64,000 nt of DNA, taken from contig CAWDIB010000004.1 in NCBI GenBank assembly GCA_963802275.1, forward strand, positions 620,001 through 684,000, given 5' to 3'. Below are positions 18,230-27,201 of this stretch, one piece after another (the first letter of the stretch is position 1; every line of letters starts with the position of its first letter). Position numbers and translations under genes: made by a program. The notes under the pieces are model-generated. The model was given only the letters and a program-made list of their open reading frames with translations, had not been told where the DNA came from and made no database searches. Source of the stretch: CAZMZW01 sp963802275 (GTDB taxonomy: Bacteria > Chloroflexota > Anaerolineae > Anaerolineales > Anaerolineaceae).

Positions 18230-19387
18230 ATGAATAAAAAAATGTCTTTATTATTGATAGCTGTCGTATTGGGTGTGATTTCTTTATCCGCCTGCCAGAC
18301 AGCCACTCCGGCACCTTCTGTGGCTGCTGAAGTGCCCGCCGCAAAACCCACGCTGGCTCCGGGTTCAGTTCAACTGGTGGCTCAAGGGGCGACCTTCCCC
18401 CTGCCAGTCTATGATGTATGGACCAAATCCTACCAGTTTGTCGACCCGGCAGTCAATATCACCTACCAGGGCACCGGTTCGGGTGCAGGTAAAAAATCCA
18501 TCGTCGATGGAACAGTTGATTTTGCCGGTTCTGATTCAGTATTAAAAGATGAATATCAGAAAGTACCTGACCTGCAAATGCTGCCCATCCTAGCCGGCGC
18601 GGTTGTACCCATTTTTAATATACAGAGTGCCGAAAAGGACGCGGATGGCAAAGTGGTCATGATCAAAGAACTAGTTTTTGATCGGCAGACACTGGCTGAT
18701 ATATTCCAAGCGAAGATCACAAAATGGAATGACAGCGCCATCGCCAATTTAAATCCAAATGCCAAACTGCCGGATGCGACCATTACCGTTATTCACCGTG
18801 CGGATTCATCAGGCACAACGGAAATTTTCACCAACGCATTGGCTTCATTCAGCACAAACTGGAAGGAGAATGTTGGAGCGGGTTCCACGGTTGAATGGCC
18901 GGTTGATAAGAATGGCAATGGACTGGGTGCCAAGGGCAATCCCGGTGTGGCTGTTGCAGTGCAAAATACAGCCAATTCCATCGGTTATGTAGAGCTTTCC
19001 TACGCAATCGCCAATAACTTATCCTTTGCCAAACTGATCAATAAAGCCGGCAAGACCGTCACCGCCAATGCAGCTTCCATTCAATCGGATATGGCGGATT
19101 TTGCAGGTGCCTTTGACAGCCGATTAAATGCAAAAATCGTCGACGGCAGCGGAGAAGGTTCCTGGCCAATTACTGGCTACACCTACCTGATCATCCGCAT
19201 GGAATCCATGAAAGACTGCACCAAAGCAGGTAAAGTGGTCGAGTTCATCAAATGGACAGTGACTGATGAGCGGGCTGCCAAAATCGCTGGTGACCTGGGC
19301 TATGCCACCCTGCCAAAAGCAGTTACTGATTCAGTGATGGCCAAATTAAATGCCGTCACTTGCAATGGACAACCGGTTTCAAAATAA
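18230..19387 (+). CDS. pstS: Phosphate ABC transporter substrate-binding lipoprotein PstS
   Basis: PstS captures phosphate outside the membrane and delivers it to PstCAB. The 385-residue product has a lipoprotein signal with lipobox 'LSAC' at about 19-22, a Pro/Ala linker, then the binding fold with 'QGATFPLPVYDVW', 'YQGTGSGAGKKSIVDG', 'DFAGSDSVL' and 'HRADSSGTTEIF', the phosphate-contacting loops. Length is normal. It is the first gene of pstSCAB-phoU and has PHO-box repeats upstream. A hairpin between pstS and pstC probably raises PstS level relative to the permease. Confidence 0.96.
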   Translation: MNKKMSLLLIAVVLGVISLSACQTATPAPSVAAEVPAAKPTLAPGSVQLVAQGATFPLPVYDVWTKSYQFVDPAVNITYQGTGSGAGKKSIVDGTVDFAGSDSVLKDEYQKVPDLQMLPILAGAVVPIFNIQSAEKDADGKVVMIKELVFDRQTLADIFQAKITKWNDSAIANLNPNAKLPDATITVIHRADSSGTTEIFTNALASFSTNWKENVGAGSTVEWPVDKNGNGLGAKGNPGVAVAVQNTANSIGYVELSYAIANNLSFAKLINKAGKTVTANAASIQSDMADFAGAFDSRLNAKIVDGSGEGSWPITGYTYLIIRMESMKDCTKAGKVVEFIKWTVTDERAAKIAGDLGYATLPKAVTDSVMAKLNAVTCNGQPVSK

Positions 19388-19406
19388 ATCGATTAAAAAT
19401 ATTACC

Positions 19407-19431
19407 AAGGGAGTCCGCATAGGGCTCCCTT
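19407..19431 (+). other. Hairpin between pstS and pstC
   Basis: AAGGGAGTCC / GGGCTCCCTT pair over 10 bp with one G-T pair and a 5-base loop, 19 bases after the pstS stop. The following bases are only weakly T-rich, so it may be a partial terminator or an mRNA-stabilising 3' hairpin. Either would let pstS be made in excess of pstCAB. Confidence 0.65.
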
Positions 19432-19450
19432 GAAGTTTTATTTCCAAATC

Positions 19451-20431
19451 ATGAAACACATAACTGAACCAAAGAATTTTTTTACACGGATCACCGATCA
19501 TGGTGATCGAAATTGGAACTTGCTATTATTAATATCATCTTTATTCATCATCACTCTGATCGCGGGAATCATTTTTCTTTTATGGCGCGATTCAGCATCT
19601 GCCAGGTTGGAATTGGGCTGGGATTTCATCAAACCCCGGATTGATGCAAATTGGAATCCCCTAACCGGTAAGATGCAGGCCTGGCCCTTCATTTACGGCA
19701 CTCTGGCCACCGCCTTCATCGCCATCCTTATCGCTTTTCCGGTCAGCCTGGGCATCTCGATCTTTTTAGCCGAATTATGCCCCAACTGGCTGCGTATGCC
19801 CCTTGGATGGATGATAGAACTGCTTGCGGCCATCCCCAGCGTTGTTTATGGCCTATGGGGAATGTTCGTATTCCTTCCTCAAGTCATCCGCCCTTTGGGT
19901 GTTACCCTTGAGTCTTTTTTCGGTCAAGTGCCGGTTCTTAAGGTGCTATTCACCGGGCCGATACCGGAAAGCGGCATGAGCCGGCTGGCTGCCGGGATCA
20001 TCCTGGCCATTATGATCATTCCCACCATCGCTTCCGTTACGCGGGACGTTTTCCTGGCAATACCCAAAAGCCAACGTGAAGCCGCCTTTGCCCTTGGTTC
20101 AACCCAGTGGGAAACGATTTGGAAAGTTTTAATACCATATGCAACCTCGGGAATCCTGGGTGCCACCATTCTGGGTATTGGACGGGCTCTCGGTGAAACT
20201 ATGGCAGTGACCATGGTGATCGGCAACAGCCTTGAAGCAACTGCTTCTTTACTCAGACCTGGTTACTCCATGGCAAGCATCATCGTCAATCAATTCCAAG
20301 ATACGGTTTCAGACCTGCACACGGAAGCATTGATTGAAATTGCCCTGGTCTTGTTCCTCTTGACGCTGGTACTCAACCTGATCGCCCGCCTGTTGGTTTG
20401 GCAGACTTCAAGAAAATTCCTCAAGGGATGA
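19451..20431 (+). CDS. pstC: Phosphate ABC transporter permease PstC
   Basis: PstC is one of the two membrane subunits of the high-affinity phosphate importer. The 326 residues show about six membrane helices, the first near residues 22-45. The cytoplasmic permease loop 'EAAFALGSTQWETIWKVLIP' is the EAA motif that contacts PstB. The frame is open back to a TTG at 19430, but that codon lies inside the hairpin stem, so the ATG at 19451 is chosen; no clear ribosome binding site precedes it. Its end overlaps or abuts the start of pstA. Confidence 0.94.
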   Translation: MKHITEPKNFFTRITDHGDRNWNLLLLISSLFIITLIAGIIFLLWRDSASARLELGWDFIKPRIDANWNPLTGKMQAWPFIYGTLATAFIAILIAFPVSLGISIFLAELCPNWLRMPLGWMIELLAAIPSVVYGLWGMFVFLPQVIRPLGVTLESFFGQVPVLKVLFTGPIPESGMSRLAAGIILAIMIIPTIASVTRDVFLAIPKSQREAAFALGSTQWETIWKVLIPYATSGILGATILGIGRALGETMAVTMVIGNSLEATASLLRPGYSMASIIVNQFQDTVSDLHTEALIEIALVLFLLTLVLNLIARLLVWQTSRKFLKG

Positions 20432-20433
20432 AT

Positions 20434-21390
20434 ATGAAATCCATTAATAATCCTTCATTCTCAAATCCAACGATTAGCAAATCCCATTTCCGAAGGAGGG
20501 AAATCACCAATAGAATCATGCTGGTTATTACCGGCTTGATGGTAATTTTTGCCCTCATCCCACTTTTTTGGATCATCATTTATGTTTTCAAGCGCGGCAG
20601 TGAAGCAATCGATTTGAATTTTTTCACCCAACTGCCGGCCATGCTTGGGCAAAGCGGCGGGGGAATTGCTCATGCGATTCAGGGAACCATCATCCTGATC
20701 ATTATTTCCTCACTAATTGCCATCCCGATAGGTGTTCTCTCGGCATTATATATTGTGCGTCACCCCAATACCTTCCTCGGCATGGCGGTGAAATTGGCAA
20801 CAGATGTTCTTTCCGGAGTGCCTTCCATCATTATTGGAATATTTTGTTATGCATTTATTGTGAAAACCCAAGGACATTTTTCCGCCCTGGCTGGGGGCAT
20901 TTCTCTGGCCATACTCATGCTCCCGATCATCATCCGCACAACAGAGGAAATGGTCAAATTGGTGCCTGGGGATTTACGCGAAGCTTCATTAGCCCTGGGA
21001 GCACCAGAATGGAAAACAGCCCTCACCGTGGTTCTCCCGGCAGCCATTAACGGCATCCTGACCGGTTTCATGCTGGGGATTGCCCGCGCTTCCGGTGAAA
21101 CCGCACCTTTATTATTTACCGCTCTGGGAAACGAAGGATTCAATATATCCCAATTGATCCAAAATGGAATCGCACAGAAACAAGGTCCGCTTACCATTGT
21201 TGGAAGAATCATCAATTCTCCAGTTGATTCATTGCCCTTGACCTTATTTAAATACACCTCCCTGCCTTATCCGGAAAGAATCACACAAGCATGGGGGGTT
21301 GCCATGGTCCTGTTGGCAATCATTCTGATTCTCAATATTTCCGCCAAATTGTTTATACTTAGCAGAGAAGCCAAATTAAAGGGAAGCTAA
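20434..21390 (+). CDS. pstA: Phosphate ABC transporter permease PstA
   Basis: PstA is the second permease subunit. The 318 residues contain about six membrane helices and the EAA loop 'EASLALGAPEWKTALTVVLP'. Start choice: an ATG at 20428 overlaps the pstC stop, but AAGGG at 20423-20427 fits the ATG at 20434 with a six-base gap, so 20434 is given. The stop codon directly abuts the pstB ATG. Confidence 0.94.
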   Translation: MKSINNPSFSNPTISKSHFRRREITNRIMLVITGLMVIFALIPLFWIIIYVFKRGSEAIDLNFFTQLPAMLGQSGGGIAHAIQGTIILIIISSLIAIPIGVLSALYIVRHPNTFLGMAVKLATDVLSGVPSIIIGIFCYAFIVKTQGHFSALAGGISLAILMLPIIIRTTEEMVKLVPGDLREASLALGAPEWKTALTVVLPAAINGILTGFMLGIARASGETAPLLFTALGNEGFNISQLIQNGIAQKQGPLTIVGRIINSPVDSLPLTLFKYTSLPYPERITQAWGVAMVLLAIILILNISAKLFILSREAKLKGS

Positions 21391-22257
21391 ATGCAAAAAC
21401 CTACACCACTGGTCAAAACCCATCTGAAAACCGCTTCAGACTCCAAAGAATATCTTGAAGTGGGGGAGCGAATTAACGGTTCACAAAAGGAACCCGTCGT
21501 TGTGGTTGAAGACCTCTCAGTCCTTTATGGGAATTTTCGTGCATTGAAAGATGTATCCTTTTCAGCACTGGAAAATAAGATCACTGCCATTATCGGTCCT
21601 TCCGGTTGCGGTAAATCCACACTGATCCGCTGCTTCAACCGTATGAATGATCTCATATCAAACGTCCACATCGAAGGGGCGATAATGTTGGAAGGAAAGA
21701 ACATTTATGACAAAGACATGGATGTCATCAATCTGCGCAAGCAGGTGGGAATGGTTTTTCAACGACCCAATCCTTTCCCGAAAAGCATTTACGATAACAT
21801 TGCCTTTGGGCCGCGTTTATATGGGGTAACCAAAAAGTCCGAACTGGATGACCTGGTTGAGAAAAGTCTAAAGCAGGCCGCCCTGTGGGATGAAGTGAAA
21901 GATAAATTGAACCAAAGCGCTTTTGCTTTTTCCGGCGGGCAGCAGCAGCGTCTGTGCATCGCCCGCGCCATTGCAGTTGAACCTGAGGTCATATTAATGG
22001 ATGAACCCTGTTCCGCCCTGGATCCGATCGCCACATTAAAAATTGAGGATCTGATGCGGGAATTATCCAAGGATTATTCCATCATCATTGTCACCCACAA
22101 CATGCAGCAAGCCGCACGCGTATCGGATTACACAGCTTTCTTCACCATGGACAAGGATCGTGCCGGCATCCTGGTGGAATATGACCAGACATCACACATT
22201 TTCACACATCCGCACGATCAACGTACGGAAGATTACATTACCGGGCGCTTCGGGTAG
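21391..22257 (+). CDS. pstB: Phosphate ABC transporter ATP-binding protein PstB
   Basis: PstB powers phosphate import. The 288 residues carry Walker A 'GPSGCGKST', Q-loop 'VFQRPNPFPKSIYDN' (a PstB hallmark), signature 'FSGGQQQRLCIARAIA', Walker B 'VILMDEPCSALDP' and switch 'IIVTHNMQQAARVSD'. An N-terminal extension of about 35 residues precedes the ABC core, longer than in most PstB; an internal start cannot be excluded, but none has a better ribosome site. It begins on the base after the pstA stop. Confidence 0.95.
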   Translation: MQKPTPLVKTHLKTASDSKEYLEVGERINGSQKEPVVVVEDLSVLYGNFRALKDVSFSALENKITAIIGPSGCGKSTLIRCFNRMNDLISNVHIEGAIMLEGKNIYDKDMDVINLRKQVGMVFQRPNPFPKSIYDNIAFGPRLYGVTKKSELDDLVEKSLKQAALWDEVKDKLNQSAFAFSGGQQQRLCIARAIAVEPEVILMDEPCSALDPIATLKIEDLMRELSKDYSIIIVTHNMQQAARVSDYTAFFTMDKDRAGILVEYDQTSHIFTHPHDQRTEDYITGRFG

Positions 22258-22282
22258 ACTATAATCATATTAAAGAGGAATT

Positions 22283-22978
22283 ATGCCGCGAGACACTCTT
22301 GATAACCAGATGAGGCAGGTCCAGGATGAGATCCTGGCGCTTGGCAGCATGGTAGAGCAAGCCATTTTAAAGAGCGTTGAGGCCTTGAAAAACCGGGATC
22401 TGAAGCAAGCGCATGAAATCATCGCTTACGATGAGAAAATTAACGGAAAGCGCTATGCCATTGAAAATGCAATCATGATCCTGATGGCAACCCAGCAGCC
22501 CTTTGCCCACGATCTGCGCCGCATGGCGGCAATGCTGATCGTCGACAATGAACTGGAAAGAATGGGCGATTACGCCAAAGGCATTGCCAAAACCAACCTC
22601 CTGCTGGGCATCTCGGATGTTCCCATTCCCATCAAGGAGATCGAGAAAATGGCTGACCTGGGGGTCAAGATGCTACATCAAGCCATCACTTCTTTCATAG
22701 AAGAAGATACCCAAAAGGCAGTCGCCATCCCCAAGCAAGATAGCGAGGTAGATGACCTGTTCAACAAGGCGTACCATATGATCATCAATGCCATGATTGC
22801 CAAACCCGCCATCATTGACCAGGCTAATCTCATCATGTGGGTGGTGCACAACCTGGAAAGATTTGCGGACCGGGTTTCCAATATTTGTGAACGAACCATC
22901 TTCATTAAAACCGGTGAATTAATGGAATTTGATGCCGTTGATAAAGAGGATGATGAAAGCATCGATGAGGCTTTTTAG
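22283..22978 (+). CDS. phoU: Phosphate signalling/transport regulator PhoU
   Basis: PhoU links the Pst transporter to PhoR and damps the phosphate response when phosphate is plentiful. The 231-residue helical protein shows two repeated three-helix units with the metal-binding motifs 'DNELERMGDYAKGIAK' and 'VHNLERFADRVSNICE', the E/D-x-x-x-R-x-x-D pattern typical of PhoU. AGAGGAA precedes the ATG. It follows pstB by 25 bases and precedes two kinase-like genes that may share its transcript. Confidence 0.95.
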   Translation: MPRDTLDNQMRQVQDEILALGSMVEQAILKSVEALKNRDLKQAHEIIAYDEKINGKRYAIENAIMILMATQQPFAHDLRRMAAMLIVDNELERMGDYAKGIAKTNLLLGISDVPIPIKEIEKMADLGVKMLHQAITSFIEEDTQKAVAIPKQDSEVDDLFNKAYHMIINAMIAKPAIIDQANLIMWVVHNLERFADRVSNICERTIFIKTGELMEFDAVDKEDDESIDEAF

Positions 22979-23000
22979 TAGCAACATAAGTTAACCGACA

Positions 23001-23726
23001 ATGCTTAAACCCAATCCTTACAAAGGAAAACTGATCGTGGTGGAGGGGATTGATGGCAGCGGCAAATCCACCCAGATTGATTTGCTATATAAATGGCTGC
23101 ACAGCCAGGGAAAATCGGTCTATTTCAGCGAGTGGAACAGTTCCCTATTGGTTCGCAGCACCACCAAATTGGGCAAACGCGAACGCATGTTCACCCCGAC
23201 CACATTCAGCCTCATCCAGGCCACTGATTTCGCTGACCGTTGGGAGAACTTCATCCTGCCTCTGCTTAAAGCAGGGGTGATCGTCCTGGCTGACCGGTAT
23301 GCATTCACCGGCTTCGCGCGGGATGTGGCACGCGGCGTGGACCCAAATTGGGTGCGCAATTTGTACTCCTTTGCCTTTCAACCCGACCTGGTCTTTTATT
23401 TCCAAGTTCCACTGGAAACCGCGGTTGAACGGATACTCTCCTCGCGGGCGAAGATCAAATATTATGAGGCCGGGATGGACCTGGATCTCTCCGATAAAAA
23501 GACAACCAGTTTCCGACTTTTCCAACAGCGCATACTGGATAATTATGAGAGCATGATCCCCGAATATCATTTCCAGGTTATTGATGCCAGCCAGAGCGTC
23601 CATAAACAGCAAAAGCTCATTCGCCAGTATGTACAAAATAAGATGAAAGGTTGGGAAGTGCTGCCTCTTCCTTCACTCTCCGCCAATTCAGCCAGGAAGA
23701 AGATGACATTGGAGAAACCCCGATGA
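23001..23726 (+). CDS. Thymidylate-kinase-like P-loop kinase (paralogue 1)
   Basis: The 241 residues have a canonical Walker A 'GIDGSGKST' at 16-24 and the thymidylate-kinase DR motif in 'VLADRYAFTGFARDVARG', followed by 'PDLVFYFQVPLETAVERI'. These are the folds of dTMP kinase, but the lid and the segment 'FTPTTFSLIQATDFADRWEN' are shared mainly with the next gene, suggesting a distinct subfamily. It lies 22 bases after phoU in the phosphate regulon and before a CHAD gene. The related PPK2 polyphosphate kinases are also TMK-like P-loop enzymes, so a phosphate or polyphosphate role is a reasonable guess, unproven. Ordinary dTMP kinase is the simplest alternative. Confidence 0.75.
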   Translation: MLKPNPYKGKLIVVEGIDGSGKSTQIDLLYKWLHSQGKSVYFSEWNSSLLVRSTTKLGKRERMFTPTTFSLIQATDFADRWENFILPLLKAGVIVLADRYAFTGFARDVARGVDPNWVRNLYSFAFQPDLVFYFQVPLETAVERILSSRAKIKYYEAGMDLDLSDKKTTSFRLFQQRILDNYESMIPEYHFQVIDASQSVHKQQKLIRQYVQNKMKGWEVLPLPSLSANSARKKMTLEKPR

Positions 23727-24406
23727 GTGAAGCCAGGTTTTATGGCGCTGGTTTTCCTTACAAAGATGTGGGAGAACTGACCGGAAAATTGATTGTTATC
23801 GAAGGCATGGATGGCGTGGGACGTTCCACCCAAACCAATCTCTTGCGCAAATGGCTGGAAAAAAACGGTTTTGCCGTTTCAGATACCGGTCTTAGGCGGT
23901 CACCTCTCACACAACCCGGTCTAGATGAAGCCAAAAAAGGGCACACACTCACCCCCACCACACTGAGTCTTTTTTATGCAACCGATTTTGCCGACCGTCT
24001 CGAAAATCAGATCATACCCGCTCTCAAAGCCGGCTTCTTTGTTCTGTCTGACCGCTATTTCTACTCCATTATCGCCCGGGATGTCGTTCGCGGGGCTGAT
24101 CCGCGCTGGGCAAGAAACATCTACCAATTTGCCCTGGTCCCGGACCTTGTCATTTATTTGCGAGCTAATGTGGCCTCACTGGTCACTCGTATCGTGCACG
24201 GACGCGGATTCAATTACTGGGAATCAGGGATGGATGTGATCAAGTCTGACAATTTGTATGACAGCTTCGTGGAATACCAATCGAGAATGATCGGGCAATT
24301 TGATGATCTGGCAAAAGAGTTCAATTTCATCACCATTGACGCCAATCGTTCCGTTCAGGAGATTTTTGCTGATTTACGCCATGCGATACGGCCATTATTG
24401 AAATGA
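23723..24406 (+). CDS. Thymidylate-kinase-like P-loop protein with altered Walker A (paralogue 2)
   Basis: This 227-residue paralogue starts at an ATG overlapping the stop of paralogue 1 (ATGA). It shares the layout of its neighbour: P-loop, 'LTPTTLSLFYATDFADRLEN', 'VLSDRYFYSIIARDVVRG' and 'PDLVIYLRANVASLVTRI'. Its P-loop reads 'GMDGVGRST', so the Walker A lysine is Arg34. That lysine is normally essential for phosphoryl transfer, so this may be a regulatory or weakly active partner of paralogue 1, perhaps in a heterodimer. The overlap forces near-equal synthesis of the two. Function is unknown beyond fold. Confidence 0.75.
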   Translation: MSEARFYGAGFPYKDVGELTGKLIVIEGMDGVGRSTQTNLLRKWLEKNGFAVSDTGLRRSPLTQPGLDEAKKGHTLTPTTLSLFYATDFADRLENQIIPALKAGFFVLSDRYFYSIIARDVVRGADPRWARNIYQFALVPDLVIYLRANVASLVTRIVHGRGFNYWESGMDVIKSDNLYDSFVEYQSRMIGQFDDLAKEFNFITIDANRSVQEIFADLRHAIRPLLK

Positions 24407-24425
24407 TCAACACGCAATTTTAAAT

Positions 24426-25469
24426 ATGGCTGTTGATCCATCCCTTTCTTCAAATAAAAAAATAAAAAAGGGTGATGATTTTCAAATCACCACATTTGCA
24501 GCTGACGTAATCATACGGAATACAGATATTCTTCAATCCTGCATAAAAAACATTAAAAGAAGAAACGAAACGGAGGATATCCATGATTTGCGGGTTGCTT
24601 CACGCAGGGTGAGGGTTGCCCTGGACATATTCCGGCAATTTCTACCTGCCAAGAAATATAAAGTCTGGGAACCGGCTGTCGCTGGATTGACCAAGGCATT
24701 CGGCAACACGCGCGATCTGGATGTTCAGCTGACATTCATCAATGGCTTTTTCAAAACAAATGATGAACCGCACAACAGACCGGGCGGTCGGCGATTAAAA
24801 CTGCGCCTCGAGCAAAGAAGAAGCAAACTCAAACAACAACTGGAAGAGAAACTTGCCGAGGTCCAAAAAGACGGCTTTCTGCAAAAAATTATCAACGAAC
24901 TCAAAAACCAGGCAGCAGATTCACCTTCTGCAATAACCCCTCCTGCACCCATCTTCGAGCTTTCATTTAATATGATCAACAAACGATTGGATGATTTTTT
25001 GTTTTATGAAATCTATCTGCCTTTCCCTGAGCGCATCAAGGAATTGCATTTAATGCGCATTGCCGCTAAACGATTGCGCTATTCGCTTGAAATTTTCGCC
25101 CCGCTTTACCCAGACGGCCTGGACAACACATTGGAAATCATGCGTTCCGTTCAAACAGGGCTGGGGGAAATCAGGGATTGTGATGTCTGGCTGGATTTGC
25201 TACCGAAATTCATGGAAAAGGAAAGGCAAAAAGTCCATGTCTATTTTGGCAATCCTCGTCCTTTCCAGCGGCTGGTACCCGGTATTCAGTTGCTGCTCAA
25301 TGACAGAAAAAAAGAAAGGGAAATGCTTTATGCCAAATTCCTTTATGATTGGAAAAAATGGCGACAGGCAGAGGTCTGGTCCACTTTAAGGCAAACGATT
25401 TTTAACCCGGTGATGGGAAATCCACCCATTTCAGACATTAAAAATCCCGGACTTGAAAAGCCATCCTAG
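24426..25469 (+). CDS. CHAD domain-containing protein
   Basis: The 347-residue helical protein has the two conserved-histidine units of the CHAD domain: 'IHDLRVASRRVRVALDIF' near residue 56 and 'LHLMRIAAKRLRYSLEIF' near 208. CHAD domains bind polyphosphate through their basic surfaces and locate to polyphosphate granules in the cases studied. No CYTH triphosphatase domain is attached. The gene lies 19 bases after the second kinase-like gene and completes a run that begins with phoP-phoR, which supports a link to phosphate storage. It converges with the PIG-L deacetylase gene. Confidence 0.88.
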   Translation: MAVDPSLSSNKKIKKGDDFQITTFAADVIIRNTDILQSCIKNIKRRNETEDIHDLRVASRRVRVALDIFRQFLPAKKYKVWEPAVAGLTKAFGNTRDLDVQLTFINGFFKTNDEPHNRPGGRRLKLRLEQRRSKLKQQLEEKLAEVQKDGFLQKIINELKNQAADSPSAITPPAPIFELSFNMINKRLDDFLFYEIYLPFPERIKELHLMRIAAKRLRYSLEIFAPLYPDGLDNTLEIMRSVQTGLGEIRDCDVWLDLLPKFMEKERQKVHVYFGNPRPFQRLVPGIQLLLNDRKKEREMLYAKFLYDWKKWRQAEVWSTLRQTIFNPVMGNPPISDIKNPGLEKPS

Positions 25470-25490
25470 AGCCAAACATTAAATCAAATA

Positions 25491-26369
25491 TTACTCTTCA
25501 ATACCAGCAAACAAATCCCTTTCGATTTCCCCCTGCACCGGCAAGGGGTGAATGCGCATAAAGGTATCTTGCTTACCAAACAGCCGGTTTAATAGGCGCA
25601 AAACCGGGTTGGCAGTGCGAATTCCCCCCTGACTGGCGTGACAGGCAGCTGCTCGTTCCTGTTTCTGTTCAACCTGGCGGAAATTGATTTTTGCATGGAT
25701 CGGGTATTCGCGATCAACGATCTGTGTGAGGTCAATGTCTTTATTCTTTCCAAAATGCTTCGGATCTATCCCCAGCAAAGGCATGATTTTGACAAAATAT
25801 TTAAACAAACCAACCGGCATGGTATGAAAATATAATTTCGCTGGTTGGTAATGACTTGTTTCATTTATCCCATCTTCAAAAAATGAAAAGAAAGCTTTTT
25901 CAGTTGCCCGGTTGATCTTGACATGGTCGGGATGCAGATAACCACCCGAAGGGTCGAAGGTAACTATCACCTGCGGCTGATATTTATTCATCAAATCCTT
26001 GATCTTTTCAAAAACCTGTTCAAGGGGTGCCTGGAACAGCGAACCTAGATGCTGGTTTTCAGCCGATCCCTGCATACCTGAATCGCGGTATCCCAAATAG
26101 TCCACAGATGCCAGTCCCAGTATGCGAGCTGCGCAGGTCAGTTCATGGGTGCGAAGTTCGGCAATGGAGCTGAAACCTTTCAGTTTTTGTTCATCCACTT
26201 CCCCGGCTTCACCGCGTGTGGCACAGACGAGGCGCACCTCCACACCCTGGCTGGCATACAACGCCAGCGTTCCGCCCATCCCGAAAGACTCGTCATCCGG
26301 ATGAGCCAGTACAACCAGAAGGCATTTTTTTCTAACCGCTGATTGGCCTACTTTTTGCATATTGGGCAT
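25491..26369 (-). CDS. PIG-L family deacetylase
   Basis: PIG-L/LmbE proteins are zinc hydrolases that remove N-acetyl groups from sugar conjugates. The 292 residues carry the zinc motif 'AHPDDE' near residue 22 and the second motif 'HPDH' near 148. Members act on GlcNAc-inositol, bacillithiol or mycothiol intermediates, or glycolipids; the substrate here is not evident. The first 22 bases overlap the end of the MoeB/ThiF gene, so the two are coupled. AAGG lies nine bases before the start. Confidence 0.87.
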   Translation of the reverse strand: MPNMQKVGQSAVRKKCLLVVLAHPDDESFGMGGTLALYASQGVEVRLVCATRGEAGEVDEQKLKGFSSIAELRTHELTCAARILGLASVDYLGYRDSGMQGSAENQHLGSLFQAPLEQVFEKIKDLMNKYQPQVIVTFDPSGGYLHPDHVKINRATEKAFFSFFEDGINETSHYQPAKLYFHTMPVGLFKYFVKIMPLLGIDPKHFGKNKDIDLTQIVDREYPIHAKINFRQVEQKQERAAACHASQGGIRTANPVLRLLNRLFGKQDTFMRIHPLPVQGEIERDLFAGIEE

Positions 26370-27102
26370 TTGGGATCCTTGGCAATCTTAATTTTAGAAA
26401 AATCCATCTCCATTCCATCCACTACCAGCAAGCGGCCGACCAAAGGTTCACCAATACCTAGGATCAACTTAATGGCTTCTACAGCCTGTATAGTACCGAT
26501 GATTCCCGGTAGTGCTCCAATCACACCCGGTTTTCGATTTGCCTCAATCACCTGTTGCGGCGGCATTTGATGGAAAACACACTGAAAGCAGGGACCGCGG
26601 CTGGCATGAAAGACACTGACCTGGCCACTGAATTGAAAGACAGCACCATATATATAAGGTTTGTCGTATTGAACACAAAGCCGGTTGATCAAATAGCGCG
26701 TTTCAAAATTATCCGTGCCATCCACGACCATGTCATATTTCTGCAAAATTTCTTCGGCTGATTTCTGCTCAAATAAAAGCGGATATACATCCACTTCCAG
26801 GTCAGGGTTCAATTCCCGCAAGATATTTTTCGCGGAATCCACTTTTAACATGCCCAAACGTTGATGAGCATGCAAAATCTGCCGGTTAAGATTGGACAAT
26901 TCAACCACATCATTGTCCACCAGCCCAAGCCGGCCAATGCCGGCTGAAGCCAGATAATAACCGGATGCCGACCCAAGGCCCCCCACCCCAATGATCAAGA
27001 CCGAAGCTTCTTAAGTTTTTTCTGACCCTCCACTCCAACGAACGGGATTTTGATGTTGCGTTCATAACGGATGATATCTTCAGGGGATAATTCCTTGTTC
27101 AT
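26348..27102 (-). CDS. MoeB/ThiF-family adenylyltransferase, frameshifted
   Basis: The full gene begins at the ATG at 27102 (AGAGG five bases before it) with 'DIIRYERNIKIPFVGVEGQKK', the usual MoeB/ThiF N-terminus, but that frame ends in TGA near 26994. The rest continues in another frame with 'IIGVGGLGSASGYYLASAG' (nucleotide binding), 'DNDVVELSNLNRQ', 'DGTDNFETRYLIN' and two zinc CxxC pairs ('CFQC' and 'CPIC'). One missing base around 27003-27020, in a CTTAAGAAGC context, explains the break; restoring it gives 251 residues, the normal length. These enzymes adenylate ThiS/MoaD-type sulfur carriers. No carrier gene is nearby. An assembly error is more likely than loss. Confidence 0.8.
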
Positions 27103-27189
27103 GAGAACCTCTGATAAGGATGAAATAGATTATATTGCATCCCTCATATGATGCTCCAGTGCAAATTAAACTGCGGATGAATTAACAGA

Positions 27190-27195
27190 TAGAAT
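27190..27195 (+). promoter_or_regulatory. -10 element placing transcription start at the ATG (leaderless candidate)
   Basis: TAGAAT at 27190-27195 is followed by exactly six bases and then the ATG at 27202, and no ribosome binding site is present. If this is the -10 box, the transcript starts on or next to the start codon. The -35 is weak. Confidence 0.35.
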
Positions 27196-27201
27196 AAATT
27201 T

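Noticed and set aside
27003..27030. Programmed -1 frameshift at the AAAAAAC heptamer in the moeB/thiF gene
   Set aside because: A -1 slip there meets TAA at once in the new frame, so it could not yield the downstream protein. A single missing base explains the break better.
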